Source: G963663315 sp965214205
GTDB lineage: Bacteria; Pseudomonadota; Gammaproteobacteria; Arenicellales; Poriferihabitantaceae
Direction of reading: 5' to 3'
NCBI GenBank assembly: GCA_965214205.1
Contig: OZ243941.1
Span: 1,798,001 to 1,862,000 of the forward strand
Length of the DNA: 64,000 nucleotides
The position numbers and the translations under genes are program-made. Below the pieces are notes generated by a model that saw only the letters and a list, made by a program, of their open reading frames with translations, had not been told where the DNA came from and made no database searches. Shown piece by piece: positions 1-8,812 of this stretch. The first letter of the stretch is position 1; each line of letters opens with the position of its first letter.

Positions 1-875
1 AAGCGTTTGAAGTCCCGCTCGTCCCAGTTGAATAATTCACATAGCGAAGGATTATCGAGAGTGTGCCGACTCCTGAAATCCGCTTCGGCTGATAGTCTGG
101 CGTAACGATTCCACGGGCAGACCAGCTGACAATCATCACAGCCGTAAATCCGGTTGCCAATGGCCTCGCGAAACTGCACTGGAATCGAACCTTCAAGCTC
201 AATGGTCAGGTAGGAAATACAGCGTCTGGCATCTAGTTGCCAGGGCGCCACAATCGCCTGGGTAGGACAGATATCCATACAGGCAGAGCAACTGCCACAG
301 TGTGCGCTCTCTTGCGAGTCAATCGGTAATGGCAGGTCGGTATAGAGCTCACCCAGGAAAAACCACGAGCCCTGTTGCCGGTTGATCAGGTTGGTGTGTT
401 TGCCAATCCAGCCATGTCCTGATTTTTCCGCCAGCGCCTTTTCCATGACCGGCGCGCTGTCGCAGAATGCGCGGTAACCGAATGGCCCAACCAACTCACA
501 AATCCGGCTCGCCAGTTTTTGCAACCGCTTGCGGACCACTTTATGATAATCACGTCCAAGCGCGTAGCGGGAGATATACCCCTTTTCGGTGTTGGTCAGA
601 GTCTTTTGCGCTTCTGTCATCGGCTGATTCAGGTAATTCAGCCGGACTGTAATGACCCGGACGGTGCCCGGAATCAATTGATCAGGTCGGGTTCTTTTCA
701 GACCATGAGATTCCATATACGTCATTTCTCCATTAAATCCGTTCGCCAGCCATTGCTTCAGTCTCTGTTCACATTCATCAAGATTGATGTCCGATATGGC
801 GACCCCCGAGAATCCGAGTTCGGCGCCCAGGATTTTGATTTGTCCGGCAAGCCGTTGGAGAGTATGATCGTTCAT
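1..875 (-). CDS. queG: Epoxyqueuosine reductase QueG (3' end outside window)
   Basis: Cobalamin- and iron-sulfur-dependent enzyme that reduces epoxyqueuosine to queuosine in the wobble position of tRNA. The frame is open from ATG at 875 to the window edge, about 291 codons of a family usually near 370. It carries two ferredoxin-like clusters: a CGSCSACMDICP motif, then GCDDCQLVCPWN further on. The visible end (LFNWDERDFKR) matches the QueG region after the second cluster. A TATAAT hexamer on the minus strand at 882-887 lies so close to the ATG that the transcript would be nearly leaderless; I see no good -35. queA and tgt of the same pathway lie at 58-60 kb. Truncation is only the window edge. 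Confidence 0.93.
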   Translation of the reverse strand, partial: MNDHTLQRLAGQIKILGAELGFSGVAISDINLDECEQRLKQWLANGFNGEMTYMESHGLKRTRPDQLIPGTVRVITVRLNYLNQPMTEAQKTLTNTEKGYISRYALGRDYHKVVRKRLQKLASRICELVGPFGYRAFCDSAPVMEKALAEKSGHGWIGKHTNLINRQQGSWFFLGELYTDLPLPIDSQESAHCGSCSACMDICPTQAIVAPWQLDARRCISYLTIELEGSIPVQFREAIGNRIYGCDDCQLVCPWNRYARLSAEADFRSRHTLDNPSLCELFNWDERDFKR

Positions 876-967
876 TCATGTATTATAAGATGAAATCCAT
901 CTGGCTGGCTGTAGTGAGTGGCAAGGCGTTGAGTGACAAGGTGAGCTATGGGATATAACTGGAACTC

Positions 968-2710
968 ATGGTACTTTCTTACGTGAGCGCGATAAGAAAG
1001 ATCGTTCTGGTTGCCGCGCTCGGAGTCATCACAGGCGTTATCGCCGCCCTTGCTTCTATATTATTTGTGTCACTGCTGGATGTCGCCAGCAACCTGTTAT
1101 CACTGCTTCGCGATAGCCTGAAAGAAGAAGGCCGGACCCCCTGGCTCCTGCTGGTTGTTATACTGACTCCGGCGCTTGGCGGGTTGATTGTTGGCCGGCT
1201 TCTGACAACCACTCGTGAAAGGCGTCCGCTGACTTTGGCCGACACAATCCGCAGCGCTCAAACCGTCAGAGTTGATCATTCAACCGAAAGTGGTTTGACC
1301 ACGGCCCTGTCCGCTCTCGTGGCGCTCGGCAGTGGCGCGTCTGTGGGTCAATACGGGCCGCTTGCCGCTTTGGGCGCGACATTGGGGACCTGGATCGCTC
1401 GCGTTACCCATTCGACCGGGTTCACGGCGACGACAGGCTTGGGCTGTGGCGCTGCCGCAGCCATTTCAGCTGCTTTTAATGCGCCTATAGCCGGTTTGAT
1501 TTTCGCTCATGAGGTGATTATCAGACATTATTCGATCCGCTCGTTCGCTCCGGTCACGGTCGCTTCGGTGATCGGTTATCTGATGGCCAATTATGTGTTT
1601 CATCGGCCCCCTCTGCTGGAAGTGGAGGTATTGCCGCCGGTCCATGCCACCGAATTTTTGATCTTTATTTTTATCGGGATCATCGGCGCCTGGGTAGCCA
1701 TTGCCCTGATGAAGTCAGTATTGATGGCCAGCGAGATTGCCGGGAAGTGGCGCATCCCCGATTATCTGAAGCCTGCGGCGGCGGGTCTGGTGGTCGGGGT
1801 CGTCGCAATCCGTATCCCGGAAGTGTTGCAGACCGGCGATGCGGTCGTGTTCGGTTCGATTCGGGGCGATGTGTTTTCCATTTGGCAAATGCTGGTTATC
1901 CTGGTTGCCAAATTACTGATGACCGCATTGTGTCTTGGTTTCGGGATGGCCGGGGGCATCTTCAGTCCGTCTCTGGTGATCGGCATCCTGCTGGGCTCGA
2001 TCATCGGGGAAATGGCGCCCTGGCTCTATGCGGACAATGTTTCCGGGCCCACCATTTATGCGATTTGCGGCATGGTTGCGGTGGCAAGTCCGGTTATGGG
2101 GGCGCCCCTGACCGCGATACTGATCGTGTTTGAACTGACCCGGAACTACGAGCTGGCGATTGCCTCCATGATCAGCGTGGTTTTCGCCAATCTGGTTTCG
2201 TGTCCGTTGTTTGGCCGCTCCCTGTTCGATGTTCAATTACTCAAGTCCGGCTGTGACCTGAGCCTCGGGCGTGACAAGGTGACGATGCAGGGTCACCAGA
2301 TCCAGCCCTATATCGTGTATGATTTCGTGCGTGTTTTTACCGGTCAATCCGTTGCGGAACTTCGTGACCATTTGCTGGACAGCGGCCAGACCGAAGGCTA
2401 TGTCGTGGATGATGAAATGACTTATTGCGGGACGATTCACCTGCCTGAAATATTCGAATTGCAACAGCGGGGGGCCCTGTCCGGGGTCCGATGCGGCGAT
2501 ATGGCGCGGCGGGAGCGGGAAATCCTGCTTGAGAATACCTCGATCCAGGACGCGATGGAGAAGATGCGGAGTTTTGTCGGCGAGAGTATTCCTGTGGTAC
2601 GGGATTACAATAACCATAAACTGATCGGCGTGATTCATGAGTCATCCATCATACAGGCGTATATGGAAAAACTGGAAAGTGTCCGAAAAGAAGAGCATGA
2701 AAATTTTTAA
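968..2710 (+). CDS. ClC-type chloride channel protein with C-terminal CBS region, atypical pore
   Basis: Inner-membrane anion channel or transporter of the ClC family, 580 aa. Many hydrophobic helices fill residues 10-430, and a soluble CBS-like tail fills about 440-565. Family marks include FNAPIAGL (170-177) and GGIFSPSLVIG (329-339). Key positions differ from E. coli ClcA. The external gating glutamate in GREGP is Tyr129 (VGQYGP), the internal proton glutamate E203 is Val183, the central tyrosine Y445 is Phe420, and no GSGIP filter motif is visible. From known ClC mechanism I infer a passive anion channel rather than a Cl-/H+ antiporter. It is divergent from queG and overlaps tsaE by 14 bases. 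A GTGACA/TATAAC pair just upstream has a short 15-base spacer and is weak. Confidence 0.88.
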   Translation: MVLSYVSAIRKIVLVAALGVITGVIAALASILFVSLLDVASNLLSLLRDSLKEEGRTPWLLLVVILTPALGGLIVGRLLTTTRERRPLTLADTIRSAQTVRVDHSTESGLTTALSALVALGSGASVGQYGPLAALGATLGTWIARVTHSTGFTATTGLGCGAAAAISAAFNAPIAGLIFAHEVIIRHYSIRSFAPVTVASVIGYLMANYVFHRPPLLEVEVLPPVHATEFLIFIFIGIIGAWVAIALMKSVLMASEIAGKWRIPDYLKPAAAGLVVGVVAIRIPEVLQTGDAVVFGSIRGDVFSIWQMLVILVAKLLMTALCLGFGMAGGIFSPSLVIGILLGSIIGEMAPWLYADNVSGPTIYAICGMVAVASPVMGAPLTAILIVFELTRNYELAIASMISVVFANLVSCPLFGRSLFDVQLLKSGCDLSLGRDKVTMQGHQIQPYIVYDFVRVFTGQSVAELRDHLLDSGQTEGYVVDDEMTYCGTIHLPEIFELQQRGALSGVRCGDMARREREILLENTSIQDAMEKMRSFVGESIPVVRDYNNHKLIGVIHESSIIQAYMEKLESVRKEEHENF

Positions 2711-3137
2711 CGCGGCGGATGAATCCTCGATGATCAGGTTGGGTCGGGAAACCTGTCGGCACATCCATGCTGGCAACGTGGTTTTCCTGAATGGAGAACC
2801 CGGCGCCGGTAAAACCACATTTGTGCGGGGAATTCTCAACGGGTTCGGGTATGACGGCGCGGTCACCAGCCCGACCTACACTCTGGTGGAGATTTATAAT
2901 CTCCCGGGCCGGGAAATCGCTCATCTTGATTTGTATCGAATCCGTTCATCAGATGAACTGGAAATGATCGGTATACGCGACATGATGACCGAAACCGCGA
3001 TCAGCCTGATCGAGTGGCCCGCTCACGGGAGTGGATTATTGCCGTGCCCTGACCTTGAAATTTCGATAGAATACGCGGGTGAAGGAAGAAGCGTCCGGAT
3101 CAAGACTCATTCCGATCATCACCATTCTGCCCTGTAG
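2697..3137 (+). CDS. tsaE: tRNA threonylcarbamoyladenosine biosynthesis ATPase TsaE
   Basis: ATPase partner of TsaB and TsaD in making t6A37 on ANN-decoding tRNAs. The protein is 146 aa with a Walker A GEPGAGKT at residues 33-40 and the family's SPTYTLV and HLDLYR motifs. The ATG at 2697 is preceded by an AAGAAGAG ribosome site. A longer frame from 2637 would add 20 residues lying inside the clc gene and is not supported by the family N-terminus. tsaE-amiC-mutL-miaA is a common gammaproteobacterial order, and miaA also modifies position 37 of tRNAs. Confidence 0.93.
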   Translation: MKIFNAADESSMIRLGRETCRHIHAGNVVFLNGEPGAGKTTFVRGILNGFGYDGAVTSPTYTLVEIYNLPGREIAHLDLYRIRSSDELEMIGIRDMMTETAISLIEWPAHGSGLLPCPDLEISIEYAGEGRSVRIKTHSDHHHSAL

Positions 3138-3144
3138 CTTTCAA

Positions 3145-4293
3145 GTGACCCCGCTTATCCGGAATCTGTTGATTTTTGGCCTGCTGTTTTGTCAGTGGGG
3201 CGACGCTTTTGCCACCGTGATTCATGATATCCGCATGTGGCATGCCCCCGATCGTACCCGAATCGTGCTGGACATGGACGAAGGGGTGGACTTCAGGGAG
3301 TTTACCCTGAAGTCTCCGCATCGCTTTGTGGTTGATCTGCCTCAAGGCAGGCTGGCGCATTCGCTTCCCGCTCCAGATTCAATGGGGCAGTTTATCCGCC
3401 GGATGCGCAAGGGCTATCGCACCGCGGATGTGCTGCGAATGGTTTTTGATCTCGAAAAACCGGTGCGCTATGTGGTTCGGTTGTTCAAGCCGGTTGACAA
3501 CTATCAGTATCGCCTGGTCATGGATTTTTATGCGAAAGAGCCGGCAACCGAAACGGTCCGGACCGAGGAGCGGAAGCCCCGTGATGGCCGGAAAAAGGAT
3601 TTGCTGATCCTGATCGATCCTGGTCATGGCGGAGAGGATCCGGGCGCGCTGGGTAAAAAGACTTATGAAAAGACGGTGGTGCTCCAGATTGCGAAGAAGC
3701 TGAAGGACAAAGTGGATCGGCAACCTGGAATGCGCGCGGAGCTCACCCGCAAGGGGGACTATTATGTCGGATTGCGTAAACGAACCGGCATTGCCCGTAG
3801 ACTGAAGGCGGATCTGTTCGTCTCCATACACGCGGACGCGTTCAAGGACAGGAATGTCCACGGTTCTTCCGTGTACGCGTTATCCCAAAGAGGGGCGACC
3901 AGTGAATCCGCGAGATGGCTGGCTGACAAGGAAAACGCGTCGGACTTGATGGGAGGGGCCATTCTGTCCGACAAGGAGGACATGCTCGCCAACACGATGC
4001 TGGATATGTCGATGACCAAAACGATCAATGAGAGCCTGGTTCTCGGCCGGGAAGTGCTGGATGAGTTAAAGAAAATTGGCCCTGTGCACAGCAAGCGCGT
4101 GGAGCAGGCCGGATTCGCTGTGTTGAAATCACCCGACATCCCTTCCATTCTGGTGGAAACGGCCTATATTACGAATTCGAAAGAGGAAAAGTTGTTGCGG
4201 AGCGCGAAACATCAGCACCGTATCGGAGACGCGGTATTGGCGGGAATCCAGGATTACATCCGCAACAACCCGGCTGTCTATGCACAATATTGA
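3145..4293 (+). CDS. amiC: N-acetylmuramoyl-L-alanine amidase AmiC-like, AMIN domain
   Basis: Periplasmic zinc amidase that cleaves the peptide from the glycan during septum splitting. I chose GTG 3145, seven bases after the tsaE stop, because it places a normal signal peptide (hydrophobic LLIFGLLF, cleavage near DAFA) at the N-terminus. ATG 3079 would put 22 extra residues in front and overlap tsaE by 59 bases. An AMIN-type beta domain covers about residues 25-125. An Amidase_3 domain follows from about 150, with zinc motif DPGHGGEDPG, SIHADAF and catalytic VETAYITN near the end. amiB and amiC are hard to separate by sequence alone; no LysM domain is present. Confidence 0.9.
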   Translation: MTPLIRNLLIFGLLFCQWGDAFATVIHDIRMWHAPDRTRIVLDMDEGVDFREFTLKSPHRFVVDLPQGRLAHSLPAPDSMGQFIRRMRKGYRTADVLRMVFDLEKPVRYVVRLFKPVDNYQYRLVMDFYAKEPATETVRTEERKPRDGRKKDLLILIDPGHGGEDPGALGKKTYEKTVVLQIAKKLKDKVDRQPGMRAELTRKGDYYVGLRKRTGIARRLKADLFVSIHADAFKDRNVHGSSVYALSQRGATSESARWLADKENASDLMGGAILSDKEDMLANTMLDMSMTKTINESLVLGREVLDELKKIGPVHSKRVEQAGFAVLKSPDIPSILVETAYITNSKEEKLLRSAKHQHRIGDAVLAGIQDYIRNNPAVYAQY

Positions 4294-4307
4294 ATACTGG
4301 GACCAGG

Positions 4308-6116
4308 ATGAAAAATCGTCCAATCAGGCAACTCGACGATAAGCTGATCAACCAGATTGCAGCCGGAGAAGTGGTGGAGCGGCCCGCGTCCCTGTTGAAG
4401 GAGTTGCTGGAAAACTGTATTGACGCTGACGCCTCGAAAATTGAAATCCAGGTTGACCGGGGCGGGATGAAACGGATTCAGGTGGCGGACAATGGTTTTG
4501 GGATTCCACGGCAGCAGTTGACGCTGGCGCTGTCACGCCATGCCACCAGCAAGCTGGCCACGGCGGAGGATCTGTTTCAGGTCGGGACATTGGGATTTCG
4601 TGGTGAGGCGCTGCCCAGCATCGCCGCGGTTTCCCGGCTGACGCTTGCTTCCCGCAGCCCGGATCAGGACAGAGCGTATCAGGTGACGGTGCAGGGAGGG
4701 CGCGGGACTTCAACTCCGATGCCGGTGGCGCACCCGTTGGGTACGACGGTGGAGGTTCAGGACCTGTTTTACAATACCCCGGCCCGGAGGAAATTCCTGC
4801 GAACCGAAAAAACCGAATTCAATCATTGCGATCAGGCCGTCAAGAAGATCGCGTTGAGTCAGCCGGAGCTGGAAGTGGTTTTCACGCATGACGGGAAAAC
4901 GGTGTTTCACGTACTGCCGGCGCAAACGGACGAGGCCCGTAAAAAGAGAATTTCCAGTATTTGCGGGGCGCAGTTTTCCGGACAGTGCGTTTATCTGGAA
5001 AGCCAGGTTGAAACCCTGGCCCTGTCAGGCTGGACCGGGTTGCCGACATTTTCACGCGCCGGGCGGGATTTGCAGTATTTCTATGTGAACGGCAGGGCGG
5101 TGAAGGACAATCTGATTGCCCACGCGGTTCGTCGGGCTTATAACGATGTGCTGTATCATGGCAGACATCCGGCGTTCATCCTGTTTCTGGATATCCGGCC
5201 CGATCTGGTTGATGTCAATGTCCATCCCGCGAAAAGCGAAGTCCGGTTCCGTGAAAGCCGTCTGGTCCACAATTATATTTACCGTACCCTGCATCACACG
5301 ATTTCAGAATTAGCGCCGAGCGATGGCAAGGTGAGTCCGCCCGCTCCGGCGAATATTCCATTGGGAGCTGTCAATATGGGGGCGCGCGGGCGTTACCCGG
5401 TACAGCAGAATCTCAAGGAGCTGGTCAACGAGCAGTTGCAAGGCTATGATGCGCTGGTCCGGAGTTTCCGGGATCATGAGGTCGAACCGGATGGCGTGTC
5501 CGGGCATTCGATGGCCGGGAATGATCAGGATGTTCCGCCGCTGGGCTATGCCATTGCACAGTTGAAGGGAATCTATATCCTGGCCGAGAACAAGGAAGGA
5601 CTGATCATGGTGGACATGCACGCCGCCCATGAAAGGATCACTTATGAGACGCTCAAGACCCAGGCCAGGGAGAATGGTCTGAACAGTCAGCCCTTGCTGG
5701 TGCCTGTGCAGATCAATGTGAGCCAGGCGGAAGCCCGGCTGGCGGAGGATTATGTGGAGGAGTTTGCAAGCCTGGGTGTCGAGATAGATCGGCTGGGCGA
5801 GGAAAAGCTGGTGATCCGGTCCATGCCCGATTTGCTGTCCCGGTCGGATGTCGAAAGCCTGATCCGGGATACGCTGTCCGACCTGACCGAGTTTGGCGTC
5901 AGCGAACGGATACAGGACGCGCAGAATGAAATCCTGTCATCGGTGGCGTGCCACGGTTCCGTGCGGGCGAACCGGAAACTCGAGCTGTCCGAGATGAACG
6001 CGCTGTTGCGGCAAATGGAAGAGGTTGAGCGCTCTGGACAATGCAATCATGGCCGACCAACCTGGATGAGCGTGTCGCTGGCTGAAATCGACAAATGGTT
6101 CATGCGTGGCCGCTGA
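4308..6116 (+). CDS. mutL: DNA mismatch repair protein MutL, endonuclease type
   Basis: Links MutS mismatch recognition to strand incision. The 602-residue protein has the GHKL ATPase N-terminus (GEVVERPASLLKELLEN, DNGFGI, GFRGEALPSIAAVS, NTPARRKFL) and a C-terminal dimerisation domain. Around residue 436 it has DMHAAHERITYE, which fits the DQHA-x2-E-x4-E metal-binding nuclease motif except for Met in place of Gln. CNHGRPT near residue 578 fits the accompanying zinc motif. E. coli MutL, which works with MutH, lacks this nuclease site. ATG 4308 is chosen over an in-frame TTG at 4290 that overlaps the amiC stop. It overlaps miaA by 11 bases. Confidence 0.96.
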   Translation: MKNRPIRQLDDKLINQIAAGEVVERPASLLKELLENCIDADASKIEIQVDRGGMKRIQVADNGFGIPRQQLTLALSRHATSKLATAEDLFQVGTLGFRGEALPSIAAVSRLTLASRSPDQDRAYQVTVQGGRGTSTPMPVAHPLGTTVEVQDLFYNTPARRKFLRTEKTEFNHCDQAVKKIALSQPELEVVFTHDGKTVFHVLPAQTDEARKKRISSICGAQFSGQCVYLESQVETLALSGWTGLPTFSRAGRDLQYFYVNGRAVKDNLIAHAVRRAYNDVLYHGRHPAFILFLDIRPDLVDVNVHPAKSEVRFRESRLVHNYIYRTLHHTISELAPSDGKVSPPAPANIPLGAVNMGARGRYPVQQNLKELVNEQLQGYDALVRSFRDHEVEPDGVSGHSMAGNDQDVPPLGYAIAQLKGIYILAENKEGLIMVDMHAAHERITYETLKTQARENGLNSQPLLVPVQINVSQAEARLAEDYVEEFASLGVEIDRLGEEKLVIRSMPDLLSRSDVESLIRDTLSDLTEFGVSERIQDAQNEILSSVACHGSVRANRKLELSEMNALLRQMEEVERSGQCNHGRPTWMSVSLAEIDKWFMRGR

Positions 6117-7086
6117 CCGACAGGCGGTTGTATTTCTGATGGGGCCGACGGCATCCGGGAAGACCGGAATGGCCGCACAGATACAGGATGAATTCGCAAG
6201 TGAACTGGTCAGTGTGGACGCGGCCCAAGTGTATCGCGGGATGAATATCGGGACGGCAAAACCGGACTCCGGGTTCCTGGCCCGCCATCCTCACCACCTG
6301 ATTGATATTCGCGACCCCGACGAGCCGTATTCGTCTGCCGAATTTTGTGATGACGCCGCCAGCTTGATTGATTCGATCATCGGCCGGAACAATCTTCCTG
6401 TGCTGGTGGGGGGAACCATGTTTTATTTCTCCGCCATCGAAAACGGGCTGTCGATGCTGCCTTCGACCGATGCGGAGATGCGGATACAGGTCAGGGGTGA
6501 GATTGAGCGCCAGGGGCTGGAATCCATGTATGACCAACTGGCGCGGATTGATCCCGTCGCCGCCCGCAGGCTGGCGCCGACCGACTCGCAAAGAATTCAG
6601 CGGGCGCTCGAAGTTTACCGACTGACCGGAATCCCGCCGTCCCGGCTGGTCACCCAAACCCGAAGGCAGGGACTGAACCGCCCGATCATGAAAATCGCCT
6701 TGTTTACAGGGAGCCGCAAGGTATTGCACAAACGGGTGGAAACCCGCTTCTGGACCATGCTTGAGCGGGGGCTTGTAGCGGAAGTGGAGGCTCTGATCCC
6801 GAAACTGGATACTGCTTCCCTGTTGCCGTCCATGCGTTGCGCGGGGTATCGACAGGTGATTGAATATCTGCGCGGAGATACGAATTACAGTCAGATGGCG
6901 CAAAACGCCATTGCCGCGACCCGGCAACTCGCCAAGCGGCAACTGACCTGGTTGCGGAATCAATCGAATGTCGTCTGGTTCGATACCGACAAAGCCGGCG
7001 TGTCTGATTCGATACTGACTTATTTGAAATCGCACCCGCAGACCATGAACTGCAGAAAGACTACAGACCGCTATTTCACTTTATGA
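6106..7086 (+). CDS. miaA: tRNA dimethylallyltransferase MiaA
   Basis: Transfers a dimethylallyl group to A37 of tRNAs reading UNN codons. The 326 aa begin at a GTG inside the mutL end. Visible motifs are P-loop GPTASGKT, the substrate-binding DAAQVYRGMNIGTAKP, DPDEPYSSAEF and VGGTMFYF. Length is normal. The GTG start keeps the P-loop about 13 residues from the N-terminus, as usual for the family. It lies in the mutL-miaA-hfq-hflX block typical of gammaproteobacteria. Confidence 0.96.
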   Translation: MAADRQAVVFLMGPTASGKTGMAAQIQDEFASELVSVDAAQVYRGMNIGTAKPDSGFLARHPHHLIDIRDPDEPYSSAEFCDDAASLIDSIIGRNNLPVLVGGTMFYFSAIENGLSMLPSTDAEMRIQVRGEIERQGLESMYDQLARIDPVAARRLAPTDSQRIQRALEVYRLTGIPPSRLVTQTRRQGLNRPIMKIALFTGSRKVLHKRVETRFWTMLERGLVAEVEALIPKLDTASLLPSMRCAGYRQVIEYLRGDTNYSQMAQNAIAATRQLAKRQLTWLRNQSNVVWFDTDKAGVSDSILTYLKSHPQTMNCRKTTDRYFTL

Positions 7087-7119
7087 TAGTATGGCGTGAA
7101 ATAAAAAAAGGTGAATATC

Positions 7120-7380
7120 ATGACACAACAACGAGGAACGGCTTTGCAGGACCCATTCTTGAACACACTGAGAAAAGAGCGAATTCCGGTATCCATATTT
7201 CTGGTAAACGGGATCAAGTTACAGGGTCAGGTGGACTCGTTTGACCAGTTTGTTATTCTTCTTCGCAATTCGGTGAATCAAATGATTTACAAGCATGCAA
7301 TTTCCTCCATCGTTCCCTCGCGGGTCGTTCGAATTGCGCCAGAGGACTCCGAGTCCGAAAGCCGGAATGAGAACGGGTAG
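7120..7380 (+). CDS. hfq: RNA chaperone Hfq
   Basis: Hexameric Sm-like protein that pairs small RNAs with mRNAs. The 86 aa include the Sm1 core (LQDPFLNTLRKERIPVSIFL) and Sm2 YKHAISSIVPSR, very close to E. coli. The tail is short and acidic (PEDSESESRNENG). ATG 7120 has an AAGGTG ribosome site seven bases upstream; an in-frame GTG at 7111 overlaps that site and is less likely. It sits 33 bases after miaA and 26 before hflX. Confidence 0.97.
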   Translation: MTQQRGTALQDPFLNTLRKERIPVSIFLVNGIKLQGQVDSFDQFVILLRNSVNQMIYKHAISSIVPSRVVRIAPEDSESESRNENG

Positions 7381-7406
7381 GACCGCATGCGGCTTGCCGG
7401 GGGTTT

Positions 7407-8765
7407 TTGGACCTGTTTAATTCAGTAGAAGGTCAAATCGACCGGAAAGGGCTCGACGAGAGGGCCATTCTGGTAAGGCAGGAAGCGCTGCCTTGCGCGG
7501 AACCCGGGGGACTGCTGGAAGAGTTGTCGCAGCTTGCAAGGTCAGCGGGCGCCGAGGTTCGCCATTGCCTGATCACGGTCCGACCGAAGCCGGTGTCGGC
7601 GACATTTATCGGCAAGGGCAAGGTTCAGGAGTTGGCGGACCTGGTCAGGCTGGAGGATGCGACGCTGGTCATTTTCGACCATGCGATCAGTCCGGTACAG
7701 GAAAGAAATATTGAACGGACCGTCCATTGCCGGGTACTGGGCCGGCCGGGGTTGATTCTGGATATTTTTGCCCAGCGCGCGACCTCGAGTGAAGGGAAAT
7801 TACAGGTTGAACTGGCGCAGCTCAGGCATCTGTCAACCCGGCTGGTACGCGGCTGGACCCACCTTGAGCGACAAAAAGGGGGAATCGGGCTCAGGGGGCC
7901 CGGTGAGTCCCAGTTGGAGACCGACCGGCGTTTGATCGGCAAGCGCATCAAGACACTGACCCGCAGGCTCGGCCGGGTGGAAGCGCAAAGGTCGCTCCGC
8001 AGAAGGGCTCGGCACAGAGCGCCTGTGCCGACCATTTCCCTGGTGGGTTATACCAATGCTGGCAAATCCTCACTGTTCAAGGCCCTGACTGGTGAGGATG
8101 TATTGGTTGAAGATAAATTGTTTGCCACACTGGACCCGACCATGCGCCGCCTGGAAATCCCTGATTTCGGGGATGTCGTGTTGTCCGATACGGTGGGATT
8201 CATCCGCGATTTGCCGCACACACTGGTTGCGGCCTTTCATTCGACCCTGGAAGAGGTCGCGAGCGCCAGTTGTCTGGTGCTGGTGAATGATTGTTCCGAC
8301 CCGGACCACGCCGAATTTCATCAGCATGTTTTGCAGGTGCTCCGGGAAATTGGCGCCGATTCCATTCCCGTTATCACCGTTTTCAATAAAATTGATCTGA
8401 CCGGAGACCGGCCCCGCATGAAAAATAATAAGGAAGGGGAAGTCGGCAGGGTCTGGCTCTCGGCTGAATCCGGAGCGGGTCTTGACCTGTTGCTGGATTG
8501 TATTCGCGCCCTGCTGTCGAAATCACACCAGACATTCAGGTTGACCCTGGCGCCGCAAGCCGGCGCTCTGCGGTCACAGCTTTACCGGAAATGCCAGGTC
8601 ATGGAAGAAAGCGCGGATGATTCCGGCAGTATCTCCATGCTCGTGAAAATGGAGCCGGCGGTATGGAGCTGGCTGGCGTCACAGAAACAGCATTGCGGTT
8701 TATGGAGTCATGACCGGTCAGGCGCCGCTGGCGGCACAGATGGCGACGGTATCAGGGATTACTGA
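7407..8765 (+). CDS. hflX: Ribosome-associated GTPase HflX
   Basis: GTPase that binds and can split stalled or stressed 70S ribosomes. The protein is 452 aa: an N-terminal HflX domain, a glycine-rich linker GGIGLRGPGESQLETDRR, then a G domain with G1 GYTNAGKSS near residue 213, G3 DTVGFIRDLPH near 260 and G4 NKID near 325. The start is a TTG preceded by a run of five G. No ATG or GTG lies in frame before the conserved part, so TTG is the best choice. hflK and hflC, often next, are absent; gyrA follows instead. Confidence 0.94.
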   Translation: MDLFNSVEGQIDRKGLDERAILVRQEALPCAEPGGLLEELSQLARSAGAEVRHCLITVRPKPVSATFIGKGKVQELADLVRLEDATLVIFDHAISPVQERNIERTVHCRVLGRPGLILDIFAQRATSSEGKLQVELAQLRHLSTRLVRGWTHLERQKGGIGLRGPGESQLETDRRLIGKRIKTLTRRLGRVEAQRSLRRRARHRAPVPTISLVGYTNAGKSSLFKALTGEDVLVEDKLFATLDPTMRRLEIPDFGDVVLSDTVGFIRDLPHTLVAAFHSTLEEVASASCLVLVNDCSDPDHAEFHQHVLQVLREIGADSIPVITVFNKIDLTGDRPRMKNNKEGEVGRVWLSAESGAGLDLLLDCIRALLSKSHQTFRLTLAPQAGALRSQLYRKCQVMEESADDSGSISMLVKMEPAVWSWLASQKQHCGLWSHDRSGAAGGTDGDGIRDY

Positions 8766-8812
8766 TTTCGTTGTAATGTGATAAAATCAAGGCGACAGGA
8801 TGTGCCCCCCGG

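Noticed and set aside
519..893. Plus-strand frames over the queG gene
   Set aside because: They are shadows of the minus-strand frame, which carries the QueG iron-sulfur motifs.
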